64,000 bases of DNA from Hyphomicrobium sulfonivorans. GTDB taxonomy: Bacteria; Pseudomonadota; Alphaproteobacteria; Rhizobiales; Hyphomicrobiaceae. Under the pieces are notes generated by a model. The model was given only the letters and a program-made list of their open reading frames with translations, searched no databases and was not told the DNA's origin. The DNA is taken from the NCBI RefSeq assembly GCF_013306565.1, contig NZ_PZPO01000004.1, forward strand, positions 124,001 to 188,000, read 5' to 3'. The translations under genes and the position numbers were made by a program. Positions within the stretch are counted from its first letter, which is position 1; each line of letters opens with the position of its first letter. Below are positions 48,167 through 57,170 of this stretch, in pieces.

Positions 48167-48685
48167 ATGCTCGACGAAATGGACGTGAAAATTTTGCGGA
48201 TCCTGCAGGAGGACTGCACGCGGCCGGTCGCCGATATCGGCAAGGAGGTCGGGCTTTCCACCACCCCTTGCTGGCGGCGCATCCAGAAGCTGGAGGAGCA
48301 GGGCGTCATCCAGCGGCGGGTCGCGGTACTGGACCCGGAGAAGGTTAACGCTGGCGTGACCGTTATTGTCTCGATCAAAACCGACCAGCACAGCCATGCG
48401 TGGCTGGAGCGGTTCCATGGCGCGGTGGCTGACTTTCCCGAGGTTGTCGAGTTCTATCGCATGTCCGGCGACGTCGATTACCTGCTGCGCGTGGTCGTGC
48501 CGGATATTGCGGCTTACGACGCTTTCTACAAACGTCTGATTGCGCGCATCGAGGTTGCCAAGGTGTCGTCGGCATTTGCGATGGAGCAGATCAAATACAC
48601 AACCGAGCTGCCGCTTCAGTTTGCGCGCCAGGCAACGCCTGAAACGGCAGTGCCGGTGCAGGACGACAAGCGCCGCAAGCGTTGA
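48167..48685 (+). CDS. Lrp/AsnC family transcriptional regulator
   Basis: ATG 48167 is preferred because the family begins right there (MLDEMDVKILRILQEDCTRP); upstream in-frame ATG 48128 and 48017 add unrelated residues. The product is about 172 residues. An N-terminal helix-turn-helix (VADIGKEVGLSTTPCWRRIQKLEEQGVI, with the recognition part in STTPCWRR) is followed by the RAM ligand-binding domain (VNAGVTVIVSIKTDQ, then VVEFYRMSGDVDYLLRVVV). Lrp proteins sense amino acids and form octamers. The controlled genes are not clear; a porin, a 3-HIB-dehydrogenase-like enzyme and a decarboxylase are near. Confidence 0.9.
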   Translation: MLDEMDVKILRILQEDCTRPVADIGKEVGLSTTPCWRRIQKLEEQGVIQRRVAVLDPEKVNAGVTVIVSIKTDQHSHAWLERFHGAVADFPEVVEFYRMSGDVDYLLRVVVPDIAAYDAFYKRLIARIEVAKVSSAFAMEQIKYTTELPLQFARQATPETAVPVQDDKRRKR

Positions 48686-48895
48686 GTGATTATCGGCAGA
48701 GCTTTGGCATCGCCGCCGCGCGGTGTCCGGTTCGGTTCAAAACGCCCATGAGGCTTGGGCGCCGGCATGCAGGGATTGTCCGCCCGTGCGCGTAATGTCG
48801 TGAAACGATATGCGTGGGATGCGCTCGGCGACATTTTCGAATGGCCAAATGACGGGCACTGTTATGTGCCCGTCTGCCGAGCTGGCGGCGCTGCT

Positions 48896-49786
48896 TTAAT
48901 CGTCGCTCTTCGGTGTATGCGGCTTCAGCAGCGTGATGAGGCTGGATGTATCCCAGCGGCCGCCGCCGTTGCTTTGTACATGGCCATAATAGCCATCGAC
49001 GAGTGCCGTGACGGGAAGCTGCGCGCCGTTGCGCTTGGCTTCGTCGAGACACATGCCAAGATCCTTGCGCATCCAGTCGACGGCAAAGCCGAAATCGAAC
49101 TTGCCTTCGTGCATGGTGCGCCAGCGATTATCCATCTGCCACGACTGTGCAGCGCCCTTGGAGATCGTTTCCATCACGACATCGAGGTTCAGGCCGGCCG
49201 TCTCGGCAAAGGCGATGGCCTCTGAAAGGCCCTGCAACAAGCCGGCAATGGCGATCTGATTGACCATCTTGGCAAGCTGTCCCGCCCCGGAAGGGCCGAT
49301 GTGATTTACGGCACGGGCGTAGCAGTCGATCAGCGGCTTTGCGCGCGCGAAGGCCTCTTCCTCGCCCCCGACCATAACCGTTAGCGCGCCGTTTTCCGCG
49401 CCCGACTGGCCGCCCGATACGGGGGCGTCGAGGAACGCGATGCCACGATCGGAAGCGGTTGCGAACAGCTCGCGGGCGGCATGGGCCGAGGCTGTGGTGT
49501 GGTCGATGAAGACGGCGCCGGCACCCATGCCGCGGAACGCGCCCTCAGGTCCGGTGGAGACCGCGCGCAGATCGTCGTCATTGCCGACGCAGCAGAAGAC
49601 ATATTCGGCTGCGAGCGCGGCTTCAGCTGGTGTTGCCGCACTTTGGCCGCCGTACTTGGCAGTCCACGCTTCGGCCTTGGCGCCGTTGCGGTTGTAAACG
49701 GTGACGTCGTGCCCGCCTTTGGTGAGCAGATAGCCCGCCATCGGAAAGCCCATGACTCCCAAGCCGATCCAAGCAACCTTTGCCAT
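48896..49786 (-). CDS. NAD(P)-dependent oxidoreductase, 3-hydroxyisobutyrate dehydrogenase family
   Basis: ATG 49786 (GGAGAG upstream) gives about 296 residues. The N-terminal Rossmann fold begins IGLGVMGFPMAGYLLTKGG, and the DVTVYNRNGAKAEAW stretch suggests NADP preference (Arg/Asn after the second strand). The 3-HIBADH signature continues with VFCCVGNDDDLRA, DAPVSGGQSGAENGALTVMVGG and the catalytic lysine in GAGQLAKMVNQIAIAGLLQG, then the C-terminal helical domain. Substrates in this family include 3-hydroxyisobutyrate, tartronate semialdehyde and glyoxylate; which one applies is unknown. Possible pathway partners nearby are the ThDP enzyme at 50279, which could make tartronate semialdehyde, but this is speculation. 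Confidence 0.9.
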   Translation of the reverse strand: MAKVAWIGLGVMGFPMAGYLLTKGGHDVTVYNRNGAKAEAWTAKYGGQSAATPAEAALAAEYVFCCVGNDDDLRAVSTGPEGAFRGMGAGAVFIDHTTASAHAARELFATASDRGIAFLDAPVSGGQSGAENGALTVMVGGEEEAFARAKPLIDCYARAVNHIGPSGAGQLAKMVNQIAIAGLLQGLSEAIAFAETAGLNLDVVMETISKGAAQSWQMDNRWRTMHEGKFDFGFAVDWMRKDLGMCLDEAKRNGAQLPVTALVDGYYGHVQSNGGGRWDTSSLITLLKPHTPKSDD

Positions 49787-49835
49787 CGCGTGTCTCTCCA
49801 TGTGAACCGCGAGCGCTTATCACTGACGGCGAGAA

Positions 49836-49869
49836 GAAAAAAGCCCCGGATCCAAGTGGAGCCGGGGCT
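49836..49869 (-). terminator. Terminator after the 65-residue protein
   Basis: AGCCCCGG (49842-49849) pairs with CCGGGGCT (49862-49869). On the minus strand it is followed by TTTTTTCTTC. It lies 48 bases past the small protein's stop. Confidence 0.85.
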
Positions 49870-49917
49870 AAGGGTGCTGTCTTTTACTGGGTAGTGTGCA
49901 GTGAAACTTGTGCGAAC

Positions 49918-50115
49918 TCAGCTGGTCTTGATCAGAGATTTGAAGACGCTGTAGCCGTTGCCAGCCTTCAGCAGCACGCCATCGGAAGCGTAGCTGCGGC
50001 TGTTGGAAAGAGATGCGATCAACAGAATGGCGGTGACCAGAAACAGAATGAGTGCGCCGGTGCGCGCCCAAACCCATTTGGTGCCGTAGCTTGATCTTGC
50101 GTGCTGTAAATCCAT
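49918..50115 (-). CDS. 65-residue single-pass membrane protein
   Basis: I do not recognise the family. The start is strongly supported: GGAGG lies nine bases upstream of ATG 50115, and a terminator follows 48 bases after the stop. The protein has a short polar N-terminus with a basic edge, one membrane helix (TGALILFLVTAILLIASLS, about residues 19-37) and a polar C-terminus (SDGVLLKAGNGYSVFKSLIK). This looks like a small regulatory or structural membrane protein. It lies between the 3-HIB-dehydrogenase-like enzyme and the ThDP enzyme, transcribed separately. Confidence 0.8.
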   Translation of the reverse strand: MDLQHARSSYGTKWVWARTGALILFLVTAILLIASLSNSRSYASDGVLLKAGNGYSVFKSLIKTS

Positions 50116-50278
50116 CTTCGAAGTCCTCCGAAGAGGTGTGTGTTCAATCAGGTTGAGAATTATGTAACCTATAATAATCCGTTAGTCGAACCGTATAGTC
50201 GCCAAATGGCTAACGACCTGCGGGTAGCATTAATAAAGGATTTACTATCGTTTTCTGGCTGCGGATCGTGCGCGATTA

Positions 50279-51931
50279 TTAATCTTTGTCGCCGCGGATC
50301 TGCGACAGAGTCTGCTTCACGCTGATCGCCTCGGGATCAAGCCGTAGCTCAATGAGGACCGGGCCTGAGGCTTCGAGGGCGCGGCGGAATGCGGGCAGGA
50401 ATGCCTCGGTCATGTCGACCCGCTCGCCATGGGCGCCAAAGCTGCGCGCAAAGGCGACAAAGTCGGGATTGACGAGGGTGGTGCCCACGACGCGGCCCGG
50501 ATAGCGCCGCTCCTGATGCATGCGGATGGTGCCGTACATGCCGTTGTTGGCGACGATAATAATGATGGGCAGGCCGTACTGCACCGCCGTCGCCAGTTCC
50601 TGACCGGTCATCAGCAGGCAGCCATCACCCGCGAACGCGATCACGGGACGGTCCGGAAATTCGATCTTGGCGGCGATGGCGGCCGGCAGGCCGTAGCCCA
50701 TGGAGCCGGATGTCGGCGCCAGCTGCGAAGGCCACTGCTTATATTGGAAGTAGCGGTGCACGAAGCTGGCGTAGTTGCCTGCGCCATTGGTGATGATCGC
50801 ATCGTCGGGCAGTTCGCGGGAGATGGAGGCGACAACCTCCTCCATGCGCACGGTGCCCGTGGTGGCCAGCGGCTTCAGCGACCGCTCGTAGGAAGCGCGC
50901 AGATCTTTCCGCAGCCGGTTCCAGCGCCGCTTGGTCGGCGGCTTCATGCGCGCCAGCGCGCGGGTGAATGGTTCTGCGGCGGAGATGATGGGCAGATCGG
51001 CGCGGAACACGCGGCCGATGGCTTCCGGCGAGGGATGGGCGTGCACGAGATATTGGTTCGGGCGCGGTGTTTTCACGTGCGTGTAGGCGCCGGTGGTGAT
51101 TTCAGACAGGCCTTCGCCGATCACGAGCAGCAGGTCGCTGCCACGCAGCGCCGCCATTAGCTTGGCGTCCATGTCTATGCCCGCGTGCCCGACATAGCAG
51201 GGGTGGCGGTTGTCCATGTGGTCCTGACGCCGGAATGCGCTGGCCACCGGAATTTCAAACGTTTCGGCGAATTTCTCGATGTTGGCGGCGGCGGCTTCGT
51301 TCCAGCCCGCTCCGCCGAGCAGCACCAGCGGGCGCTCGGCGTCGGAAAGCTTGGCCTTGAGCTTGGTCATGTCGGCGGCGGAGGGAGCGGGAAGGCGCGA
51401 TGGCGGCAGGCCAGCGTCCTCGGCTTCCACCACGGCGGTGAGGATGTCTTCCGGCAGGCCGAGAACTGCTGGACCAGGGCGGCCGCTGCGGGCGGCGTTG
51501 AATGCGGTCGCCAGCATTTCGGCAATCCGCTCGGGCTCGCGCGCGATGCCGACCCAGTTCGCGATGCCGCCGAACATCGCCTTCAGATCTATTTCCTGGA
51601 ACGCGCCGCGGCCTTCGTGCCCGCGCTCGATCAGTCCGACAAGCAACACCATTGGCGTTGCGTCGTGGTGGGCGACATAAACCCCACTGGAAGCATTGGT
51701 GGCACCGGGTGCGCGCGTGACGAAGGCGACGCCAGGGTTGCCGGTGAGTTTGCCAGCCGCTTCCGCCATCATCGCCGCGCCGCCTTCGTGACGGCAGACG
51801 ATGGCGCGGATGGTGCCAACATCGAACATGGCGTCGAGGGCCGCAAGAAAGCTCTCGCCGGGCACGGTATAAACCGCGCGGCAGCCTTCAAGCACCAACT
51901 GGTCGACTAGGATCTTGCCCCCGGTACGCAT
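50279..51931 (-). CDS. ThDP-dependent enzyme, acetolactate-synthase-like
   Basis: A 550-residue thiamine-diphosphate enzyme. The N-terminal domain has CRAVYTVPGESFLAALDAM and the catalytic Glu49 in VCRHEGGAAMMAEAAG, then FVTRAPGATNASSGVYVAHHD. The middle FAD/nucleotide-fold domain and the C-terminal ThDP site (VIAFAGDGCLLMTGQELATAVQYGLPIIII with VANNGMYG) are intact. It resembles the catalytic subunit of acetohydroxyacid synthase, but related enzymes act on glyoxylate, oxalyl-CoA or other 2-oxo acids. No small regulatory subunit (ilvH) is adjacent, so a biosynthetic AHAS role is not assured. Confidence 0.92.
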   Translation of the reverse strand: MRTGGKILVDQLVLEGCRAVYTVPGESFLAALDAMFDVGTIRAIVCRHEGGAAMMAEAAGKLTGNPGVAFVTRAPGATNASSGVYVAHHDATPMVLLVGLIERGHEGRGAFQEIDLKAMFGGIANWVGIAREPERIAEMLATAFNAARSGRPGPAVLGLPEDILTAVVEAEDAGLPPSRLPAPSAADMTKLKAKLSDAERPLVLLGGAGWNEAAAANIEKFAETFEIPVASAFRRQDHMDNRHPCYVGHAGIDMDAKLMAALRGSDLLLVIGEGLSEITTGAYTHVKTPRPNQYLVHAHPSPEAIGRVFRADLPIISAAEPFTRALARMKPPTKRRWNRLRKDLRASYERSLKPLATTGTVRMEEVVASISRELPDDAIITNGAGNYASFVHRYFQYKQWPSQLAPTSGSMGYGLPAAIAAKIEFPDRPVIAFAGDGCLLMTGQELATAVQYGLPIIIIVANNGMYGTIRMHQERRYPGRVVGTTLVNPDFVAFARSFGAHGERVDMTEAFLPAFRRALEASGPVLIELRLDPEAISVKQTLSQIRGDKD

Positions 51932-52382
51932 TACACTCGCATCTTTGCGGCCTTGCCGCCCTTCATGTTCAAGGCCGTTGTAGGCAGGTCGGGGCTTTGC
52001 GGACAGCCTTAAGCTATGGTTCGGTTACGATTGTAGCCCCGGAAGCCATCCTGTTGCGAGGGCTTGAGGAACGACGGTTGCAGATGAGAGCGTACCGCAC
52101 CGTATATTGCCATCCGGTTGCTGGCCACACGTCCATGATGGCGCATGTGAACCGTCTTTTGGCGGAGCGCGCGGTGCCGCGCTCTCAAATGCAAAATTGA
52201 GGGTTCAAGGGCAAAATGCAGCGGGTGAGCGTTGAAACGCGCTGTTGTTTCGCGTGTTTGTCACAAGAAACATCTTTACAGGGGGGGGGACCGACCCTAA
52301 ATGCAGCCCTCTTTTACGGTTGTGCGGTCTTCTGCTTTTGGCTCAGACCCGCGTGTGCCGCGGGCGGTGGAGGTCCTATGCG
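51932..52382. other. Divergent intergenic region with a nine-G tract
   Basis: About 450 bases between the ThDP gene (minus) and the decarboxylase gene (plus). A run of nine G is at 52281-52289, about 90 bases before the decarboxylase start. A small open frame at 51997-52200 has no ribosome site or protein-like composition. Otherwise nothing was recognised. Confidence 0.45.
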
Positions 52383-53561
52383 ATGGAGAAACTCTCTTCG
52401 GCATCTGCGCTGATTGAGAAGTGCCGGCCCGAGCGGCCGGTGCGTGGCCTGCGGCCCCATGCCGCTGGGCGTGCTGCGCGTTGGTTTCTTGAGAATTTTC
52501 CCGGCGACGTTGCCTACGCTTACAAGGCGAACAGCTCGGTATTTCTCATCGGCGCGCTCTATGGGGCCGGCATCCGCCATTTCGACGTAGCTTCGCTGCC
52601 CGAGATCGAAGACGCGGCGACGATCCCCGATGCGCATCTGCACTTCATGCATCCGGTGAAATCGCGCCACGCGATCCGCCGCGCCTATGACATGGGCGTG
52701 CGCTCATTCTCGCTCGATAGCGAAGATGAGTTGCGCAAGATCATGGATTGCACCGGGAACGCCAAGGACTTGATCCTGTGGGTGCGCCTGGCTGTGTCGG
52801 CCATCAACAGCCGCATTCCGCTTGAGCACAAGTTCGGCATCTACGGTCAGCCGGCCGCCGACCTGCTGGTGAAGGCGCGTCAGGTGGCGCTGGAACTGGG
52901 CGTGACATTCCACGTCGGTTCGCAGACAGGGACACCCGATGCTTATTCGACGGCGCTGGGCGATGTGCACCGCCTGATCGTGCAGTCCGGCGTGATGATC
53001 GATCGTCTGGATATCGGCGGCGGCTTTCCGTCCCGTTATCCCGACAGCGATCCGGCACCCTTGCAGGACTTCATGAAGGTGATCATCGCCGGCATCGAGC
53101 AGTTGCCGGTGAAGGACAACATCAAGCTGGCATGTGAGCCGGGCCGCGCGCTGGTGGCCGAGGCCGAGAGCCTGATCGTGCGCGTCGACGCACGGCGCGG
53201 CAACAACCTCTACATCAACGACGGCTCCTACGGGATGCTGTTCGACGCGGCGCACCTTGGCTTCATCTTCCCGACGAAGCTGCTGGGGCGCGACGTCGAT
53301 CCTTCCGAGCCGCTGGTGCCGTTCGAACTGTGGGGGCCGACGTGTGATTCCATCGATCACATGAAGGGCCCGTTCTTGCTGCCGGCCTCGATTGCCGAGG
53401 GCGATTATTTCGAGATCGGCAACATGGGTGCCTATGCGCGCGCAATCGCCGGCCGCTTCAACGGCTATGGCGAATACGACGAGGTAATCCTGCTCGATCC
53501 GCCGATGCTCAGCATGTACGGCGCAGACGCTACCGAGTTGCCGGCGGCCCGTAGCCGCTAA
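52383..53561 (+). CDS. Type III PLP-dependent ornithine/lysine decarboxylase family enzyme
   Basis: ATG 52383 is chosen because GGAGG lies nine bases upstream; the frame is open to 52245 but those residues are unlike the family. The product is about 392 residues, with the PLP-binding Lys48 in YAYKANSS, then FDVASLPEIEDAA and GIRHFDVAS early. The barrel has DIGGGFPSRYPDSDP, HVGSQTGT and EPGRALVAEA (phosphate-binding region), and the active-site cysteine in GPTCDSID. The fold and lengths fit eukaryotic-type ornithine decarboxylases found in Rhizobiales, which make putrescine, and lysine may also serve. A large hairpin follows the stop. Confidence 0.93.
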   Translation: MEKLSSASALIEKCRPERPVRGLRPHAAGRAARWFLENFPGDVAYAYKANSSVFLIGALYGAGIRHFDVASLPEIEDAATIPDAHLHFMHPVKSRHAIRRAYDMGVRSFSLDSEDELRKIMDCTGNAKDLILWVRLAVSAINSRIPLEHKFGIYGQPAADLLVKARQVALELGVTFHVGSQTGTPDAYSTALGDVHRLIVQSGVMIDRLDIGGGFPSRYPDSDPAPLQDFMKVIIAGIEQLPVKDNIKLACEPGRALVAEAESLIVRVDARRGNNLYINDGSYGMLFDAAHLGFIFPTKLLGRDVDPSEPLVPFELWGPTCDSIDHMKGPFLLPASIAEGDYFEIGNMGAYARAIAGRFNGYGEYDEVILLDPPMLSMYGADATELPAARSR

Positions 53562-53564
53562 TAG

Positions 53565-53626
53565 CCGATACAAGCCATCGATATCGAAGCAACGGCGCGA
53601 GGCAACTCGCGCCGTTGCTGTATCGG
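53565..53626 (+). terminator. Large nested hairpin after the decarboxylase gene
   Basis: Inner stem AGCAACGGCGCGAG (53588-53601) and CTCGCGCCGTTGCT (53606-53619) is perfect over 14 bases with a GCAA loop. An outer CCGATAC/GTATCGG pair (53565-53571 and 53620-53626) closes it. It begins three bases after the stop. No T-run follows, so classical rho-independent termination is uncertain and mRNA stabilisation is also possible. Confidence 0.65.
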
Positions 53627-53891
53627 CATCCGATGTAAATCAGCAAGCGCGTCCAATGCGAACGCTATAGTCATGCGCTGCAACTCAGATTTGCATTGTC
53701 TGATGTCGGTCGGTTGCGACTTTGGTGGCGTGGCAAAGTCATGCATCCGCTGTCCTGACAACTTTACTCAAGCTTAGGCTCCCATACGCGACAAGGAATG
53801 TGTCAGCGCACGGCGCGTGCTGATTTTTTGCCCCGCAAGGGCACGCGAGCGACGCGACAACAGGCCGAATGGGCCGGACAGGGCAATATCT
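53627..53891. other. Gap before the globin-coupled chemoreceptor
   Basis: About 265 bases after the hairpin, containing the chemoreceptor promoter. No gene or recognisable motif was found, and the in-frame codons upstream of 53892 do not look like part of the protein. Confidence 0.4.
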
Positions 53892-55388
53892 ATGGCGAAT
53901 GCAGGGACGAGTGGCGGGCTGCAGGACCGGCTGGACTTCATGGGCTTTGATGGCGAAGCACAGGCTGCACTGCGTGCGCTGAAGCCTTCCATCGCGTCTT
54001 TCATCGGCCCCGCGCTCGATGCCTTTTACGCCAAGGCTGCTGCTGCGCCTGAAACTGGCCGGATGTTTCGCGATCCCCGGCACATGGAATCGGCGAAGAA
54101 CCGGCAGATTGCGCATTGGGAAGAAGTGGCGTCGGCTGAATTCGGAGCCGAGTATGCCGAACGGGTTCGCACCATCGGGCGTACGCATGCACGGCTCGGG
54201 CTTGAGCCGCGCTGGTACATTGGCGGCTATGCGCTCATCACCGAGAAGCTGATTCATTCCGTGATCGCCGAACGCTGGCCCACGCTGATGCAACTTGCGC
54301 GCGGGCAGAAATCGGACGGGATGGCTTCGGCTGTTTCGGCGCTGATGAAAGCGGTGATGCTCGATATGGACCTCGCCATCTCGACGTATCTGGACGCCCT
54401 TGATGAGCAGCGCCGTCAGGCAGAAGCAGCCAAGCAGGAAGCTGATCGCAATCAGACCGCAGCATTGAACGCACTGACCAGCGCGCTGGAGCGGCTAGCC
54501 GGTGGCGATCTGTGCGCCACCATCGATCAGCCGCTGGCGCCGGAATTCGACAAGCTGAAGGCGGACTTCGCGACGACCGTCACCAAGCTGCGCAATGCGA
54601 TGACGACAGTTCGTCAGAACGCTGAAGTGATCTCATCGGGCACGCGCGAAATTTCCGAAGCGGCGGAGGATCTTTCGCAGCGTACCGAGCGGCAGGCGGC
54701 AAGCCTTGAGGAAACGGCAGCGGCGCTGGAGCAGATCACCACGACCGTGAAAAGCGCCGCGGAAGGCGCTTCGCATGCGCGTGATGTGGTGGCGACGGCC
54801 AAGCGCGATGCGGAGCAGGGCGGCACGGTCGCGCGCGCAGCCATCGACGCTATGGGCTCGATCGACAAGTCGTCGGAGCAGATTTCGCGCATCATCGGCG
54901 TTATTGACGAGATCGCATTCCAGACCAACCTGCTGGCGCTGAACGCGGGCGTTGAAGCGGCGCGTGCGGGCGAGGCCGGGCGTGGCTTTGCCGTTGTGGC
55001 TTCCGAAGTGCGGGCGCTGGCGCAGCGGTCGGCGGATGCCGCGAAGGAAATCAAGTCCCTCATTTCCACCTCGACCACACAGGTGAAGGACGGCGTCGAT
55101 CTGGTGGCGCAGACGGGGCAGTCGTTCGAGCGCATCGTTGCGCAGGTGGCTGACATCAACGGCGTGGTGGCGGACATCGCCAACGGCGCGGCCCAGCAGG
55201 TGCAGGCGCTGCAGGAAGTGAACGGCGCGGTAGGCGACATCGACCGGGTGACGCAGCAGAACGCGTCGATGGCGGAAGAGGCGACGGCGGCCAGTCATTC
55301 GCTGGCGGAGAAGGCGATGGAGCTTAACATGCTGCTCGACGGCTTCCGGCTTGAGGAAGGGCGGGCGAACACGCGTCGCCGCGCTTGA
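53892..55388 (+). CDS. Soluble globin-coupled chemoreceptor (HemAT-like MCP)
   Basis: ATG 53892 (CAGGGC upstream) gives about 498 residues and no transmembrane helix, so a cytoplasmic receptor. Residues ~10-175 are a protoglobin domain; the proximal haem histidine is His99 in [18 protein letters not shown], the usual signature. A helical linker follows, then an MCP signalling domain with the conserved hairpin ([46 protein letters not shown]). The tail lacks an obvious CheR-docking pentapeptide. It probably senses oxygen, or another haem ligand, and controls CheA. No che genes are adjacent. Confidence 0.93.
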   Translation: MANAGTSGGLQDRLDFMGFDGEAQAALRALKPSIASFIGPALDAFYAKAAAAPETGRMFRDPRHMESAKNRQIAHWEEVASAEFGAEYAERVRTIGRTHARLGLEPRWYIGGYALITEKLIHSVIAERWPTLMQLARGQKSDGMASAVSALMKAVMLDMDLAISTYLDALDEQRRQAEAAKQEADRNQTAALNALTSALERLAGGDLCATIDQPLAPEFDKLKADFATTVTKLRNAMTTVRQNAEVISSGTREISEAAEDLSQRTERQAASLEETAAALEQITTTVKSAAEGASHARDVVATAKRDAEQGGTVARAAIDAMGSIDKSSEQISRIIGVIDEIAFQTNLLALNAGVEAARAGEAGRGFAVVASEVRALAQRSADAAKEIKSLISTSTTQVKDGVDLVAQTGQSFERIVAQVADINGVVADIANGAAQQVQALQEVNGAVGDIDRVTQQNASMAEEATAASHSLAEKAMELNMLLDGFRLEEGRANTRRRA

Positions 55389-55629
55389 GGGCGCCGGAGT
55401 TGCGCGCGGGCTGACGTCGCGGGAGGCTTTCTCGACGTTCCGGGCTCGCCGCGCCGCTCCCTTCTCGGCGACGAACAGCATGGGCAAGCTTGCGTGGACC
55501 CCGACCGCTGTCGGGAGGCGATGGCGCTTTGAAGCTGCGTGAGCGAAGCGCCCGTTAGGGCAAGGGAGCAAGGCGACCCGCGGTCAGTGCCGCGTTCTTG
55601 CAGAGCGCCATTGGCGCGCAAAGAGAAAA

Positions 55630-55704
55630 TGGTGGGCGGTACAAGGATTGAACTTGTGACCCCACGCGTGTGAAGCGTGTGCTCTACCGCTGAGCTAACC
55701 GCCC
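55630..55704 (-). tRNA. tRNA-Val(CAC) with encoded CCA
   Basis: A full cloverleaf on the minus strand: acceptor GGGCGGT/ACCGCCC, D stem GCTC/GAGC, anticodon stem CACGC/GCGTG with loop TTCACAC (anticodon CAC), T arm ACAAG/CTTGT with TTCAATC in the loop, discriminator A and CCA encoded in the genome (55630-55632). Anticodon CAC reads the valine codon GUG. Confidence 0.95.
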
Positions 55705-55920
55705 ATCCCGGCTGGATAAATCGCGATGTTGGTGCGCGAAGCATTCAGCATCGGCCGGGCGGCTCTTATGCGAGCCACTAGGCTCGACTGTCAAGCCTCT
55801 GTAAAAAAGAGGCTGTTGGCCCGGTTCGTTAGCGCCCGTTGAAGGAGCCCCAGTCCGAGGGAAGCTCGGCCCAATGACGTCGGGGCGCCCCCCGCGCATC
55901 ACGATTGGCTGCCTCTCTGA

Positions 55921-56928
55921 CTAGGGCAGCAACTCGAATGAGCGCGCGATCTTGGGGAACTCTTCGCCCGCGACGTCCGCATCCTTCGGCGTGGCGATAC
56001 CAATCAGGCGATAATAGCCGCCATCGGGGCCAAGCAGCAGCGCCTGATAAAGCTGAATAGGCCGTCCGTTGTCGGCGTCGGTCGCCGACGCGGTGAGCTC
56101 GAAGCCGCTCAGCCCGCCGATGGTAACCGGGGTGGGCTTACCGGGTTTGAAGTCGGCGAATCCCGGCAGGCTGCCCAGCAGCGCTACCGATTGCTTCGCA
56201 GGCTCCTGCAGCACGCGTTTATCGAGCGATGGCGCCACCATGAAGGCCGTGCGGGTTTCGCCAACCCGTTCCGGTTCCAGCCGACCGTCGAGCGTATAAA
56301 GCTTGCTGGTGCCGACCACGCGCCCAGCCTCCTTGAACGGCCCCAGATAGGAGAGCGCATAAAGATCGCGGACGGCTGGCTTTTCGGTTGTCTTGGCGGT
56401 GGCGAGAACCTGTTCGATCTCTGCCGGCTTGATGCTGCCGTTGTCCAGCGAGCGCTGGGGGACATTTACCGAGACAAGCACGGTCTGATCGTCGGTACGG
56501 AACAGCACGAAGAACTTGGCATAGTTGCCGGCCTCCGATTTCTGCTGCGCACGCATATAAACATGAGGTCCGCTGCGGGCGAGTTTGCCAGAGGTGACGT
56601 CAGTGATGCCGCGCTTGAGCAACTCCTGCGCAGTGAAGCCCTGCGCCATCTTGTCGTACTCTTTCGCCGGCGCCTCAAGGATGACGTAGGTCACGCCGGA
56701 GCGTTCGTTCTGGAAGCCAGCGAACAGCGGCGAGGGCGCGTATTCTTCCGGCAGGTCGAGAACGACACGGCTGTTTGGCGCCTGCTGCGGGGTGGCGTTT
56801 GCTGAAACGGCAGCAAAAACGGCGCCCAACGTTATCACAAGCGCGGTCAAAGCGTTGCGCGCGTGCCACGCATAAGCACGCCGAATAAGATAAAGAGACT
56901 GTGCCAAAGGCTGTGCTTTTGGAAGCAT
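55921..56928 (-). CDS. Exported protein of unknown function
   Basis: ATG 56928 is preferred because a signal peptide follows (RNALTALVITLGAVFAAVSANA); ATG 56982 and the full open frame to 57153 are less likely. The product is about 335 residues, with a signal after a longish basic leader. The mature part has repeated strand-like segments (SRVVLDLPEEYAPSPLFAGF, GVTYVILEAPAKEYDKMAQG, GLSGFELTASATDADNGRPI) but no named family that I recognise. Probably periplasmic. It diverges from the MMPL exporter gene at 57171. Confidence 0.75.
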   Translation of the reverse strand: MLPKAQPLAQSLYLIRRAYAWHARNALTALVITLGAVFAAVSANATPQQAPNSRVVLDLPEEYAPSPLFAGFQNERSGVTYVILEAPAKEYDKMAQGFTAQELLKRGITDVTSGKLARSGPHVYMRAQQKSEAGNYAKFFVLFRTDDQTVLVSVNVPQRSLDNGSIKPAEIEQVLATAKTTEKPAVRDLYALSYLGPFKEAGRVVGTSKLYTLDGRLEPERVGETRTAFMVAPSLDKRVLQEPAKQSVALLGSLPGFADFKPGKPTPVTIGGLSGFELTASATDADNGRPIQLYQALLLGPDGGYYRLIGIATPKDADVAGEEFPKIARSFELLP

Positions 56929-57170
56929 GGAAGAGGATCCGACCCGATTTCTCGGGCGAAAGGAACGGCTTGTTGCGGCCATAATGGGGCGCCCCAGGCG
57001 GATTGTGGCGGCTGCACTGGGGCCTTCACAGGGTATCCGGCAAATGCAACCATCCGCGCGCGCCGCTTGATTCCGCACGGTGCCCAGCCGACTTTTCCTG
57101 GACGGAACAACACACCGGCGCAGCTGAGCGTAGCCAAAGAAGAGCGATAGCAAGCGCCGACGGGGGAACC

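Noticed and set aside
51997-52200. 67-codon plus-strand open frame in the ThDP-decarboxylase gap
   Set aside because: No ribosome site, no domain-like composition and no sign of constraint; more likely chance.
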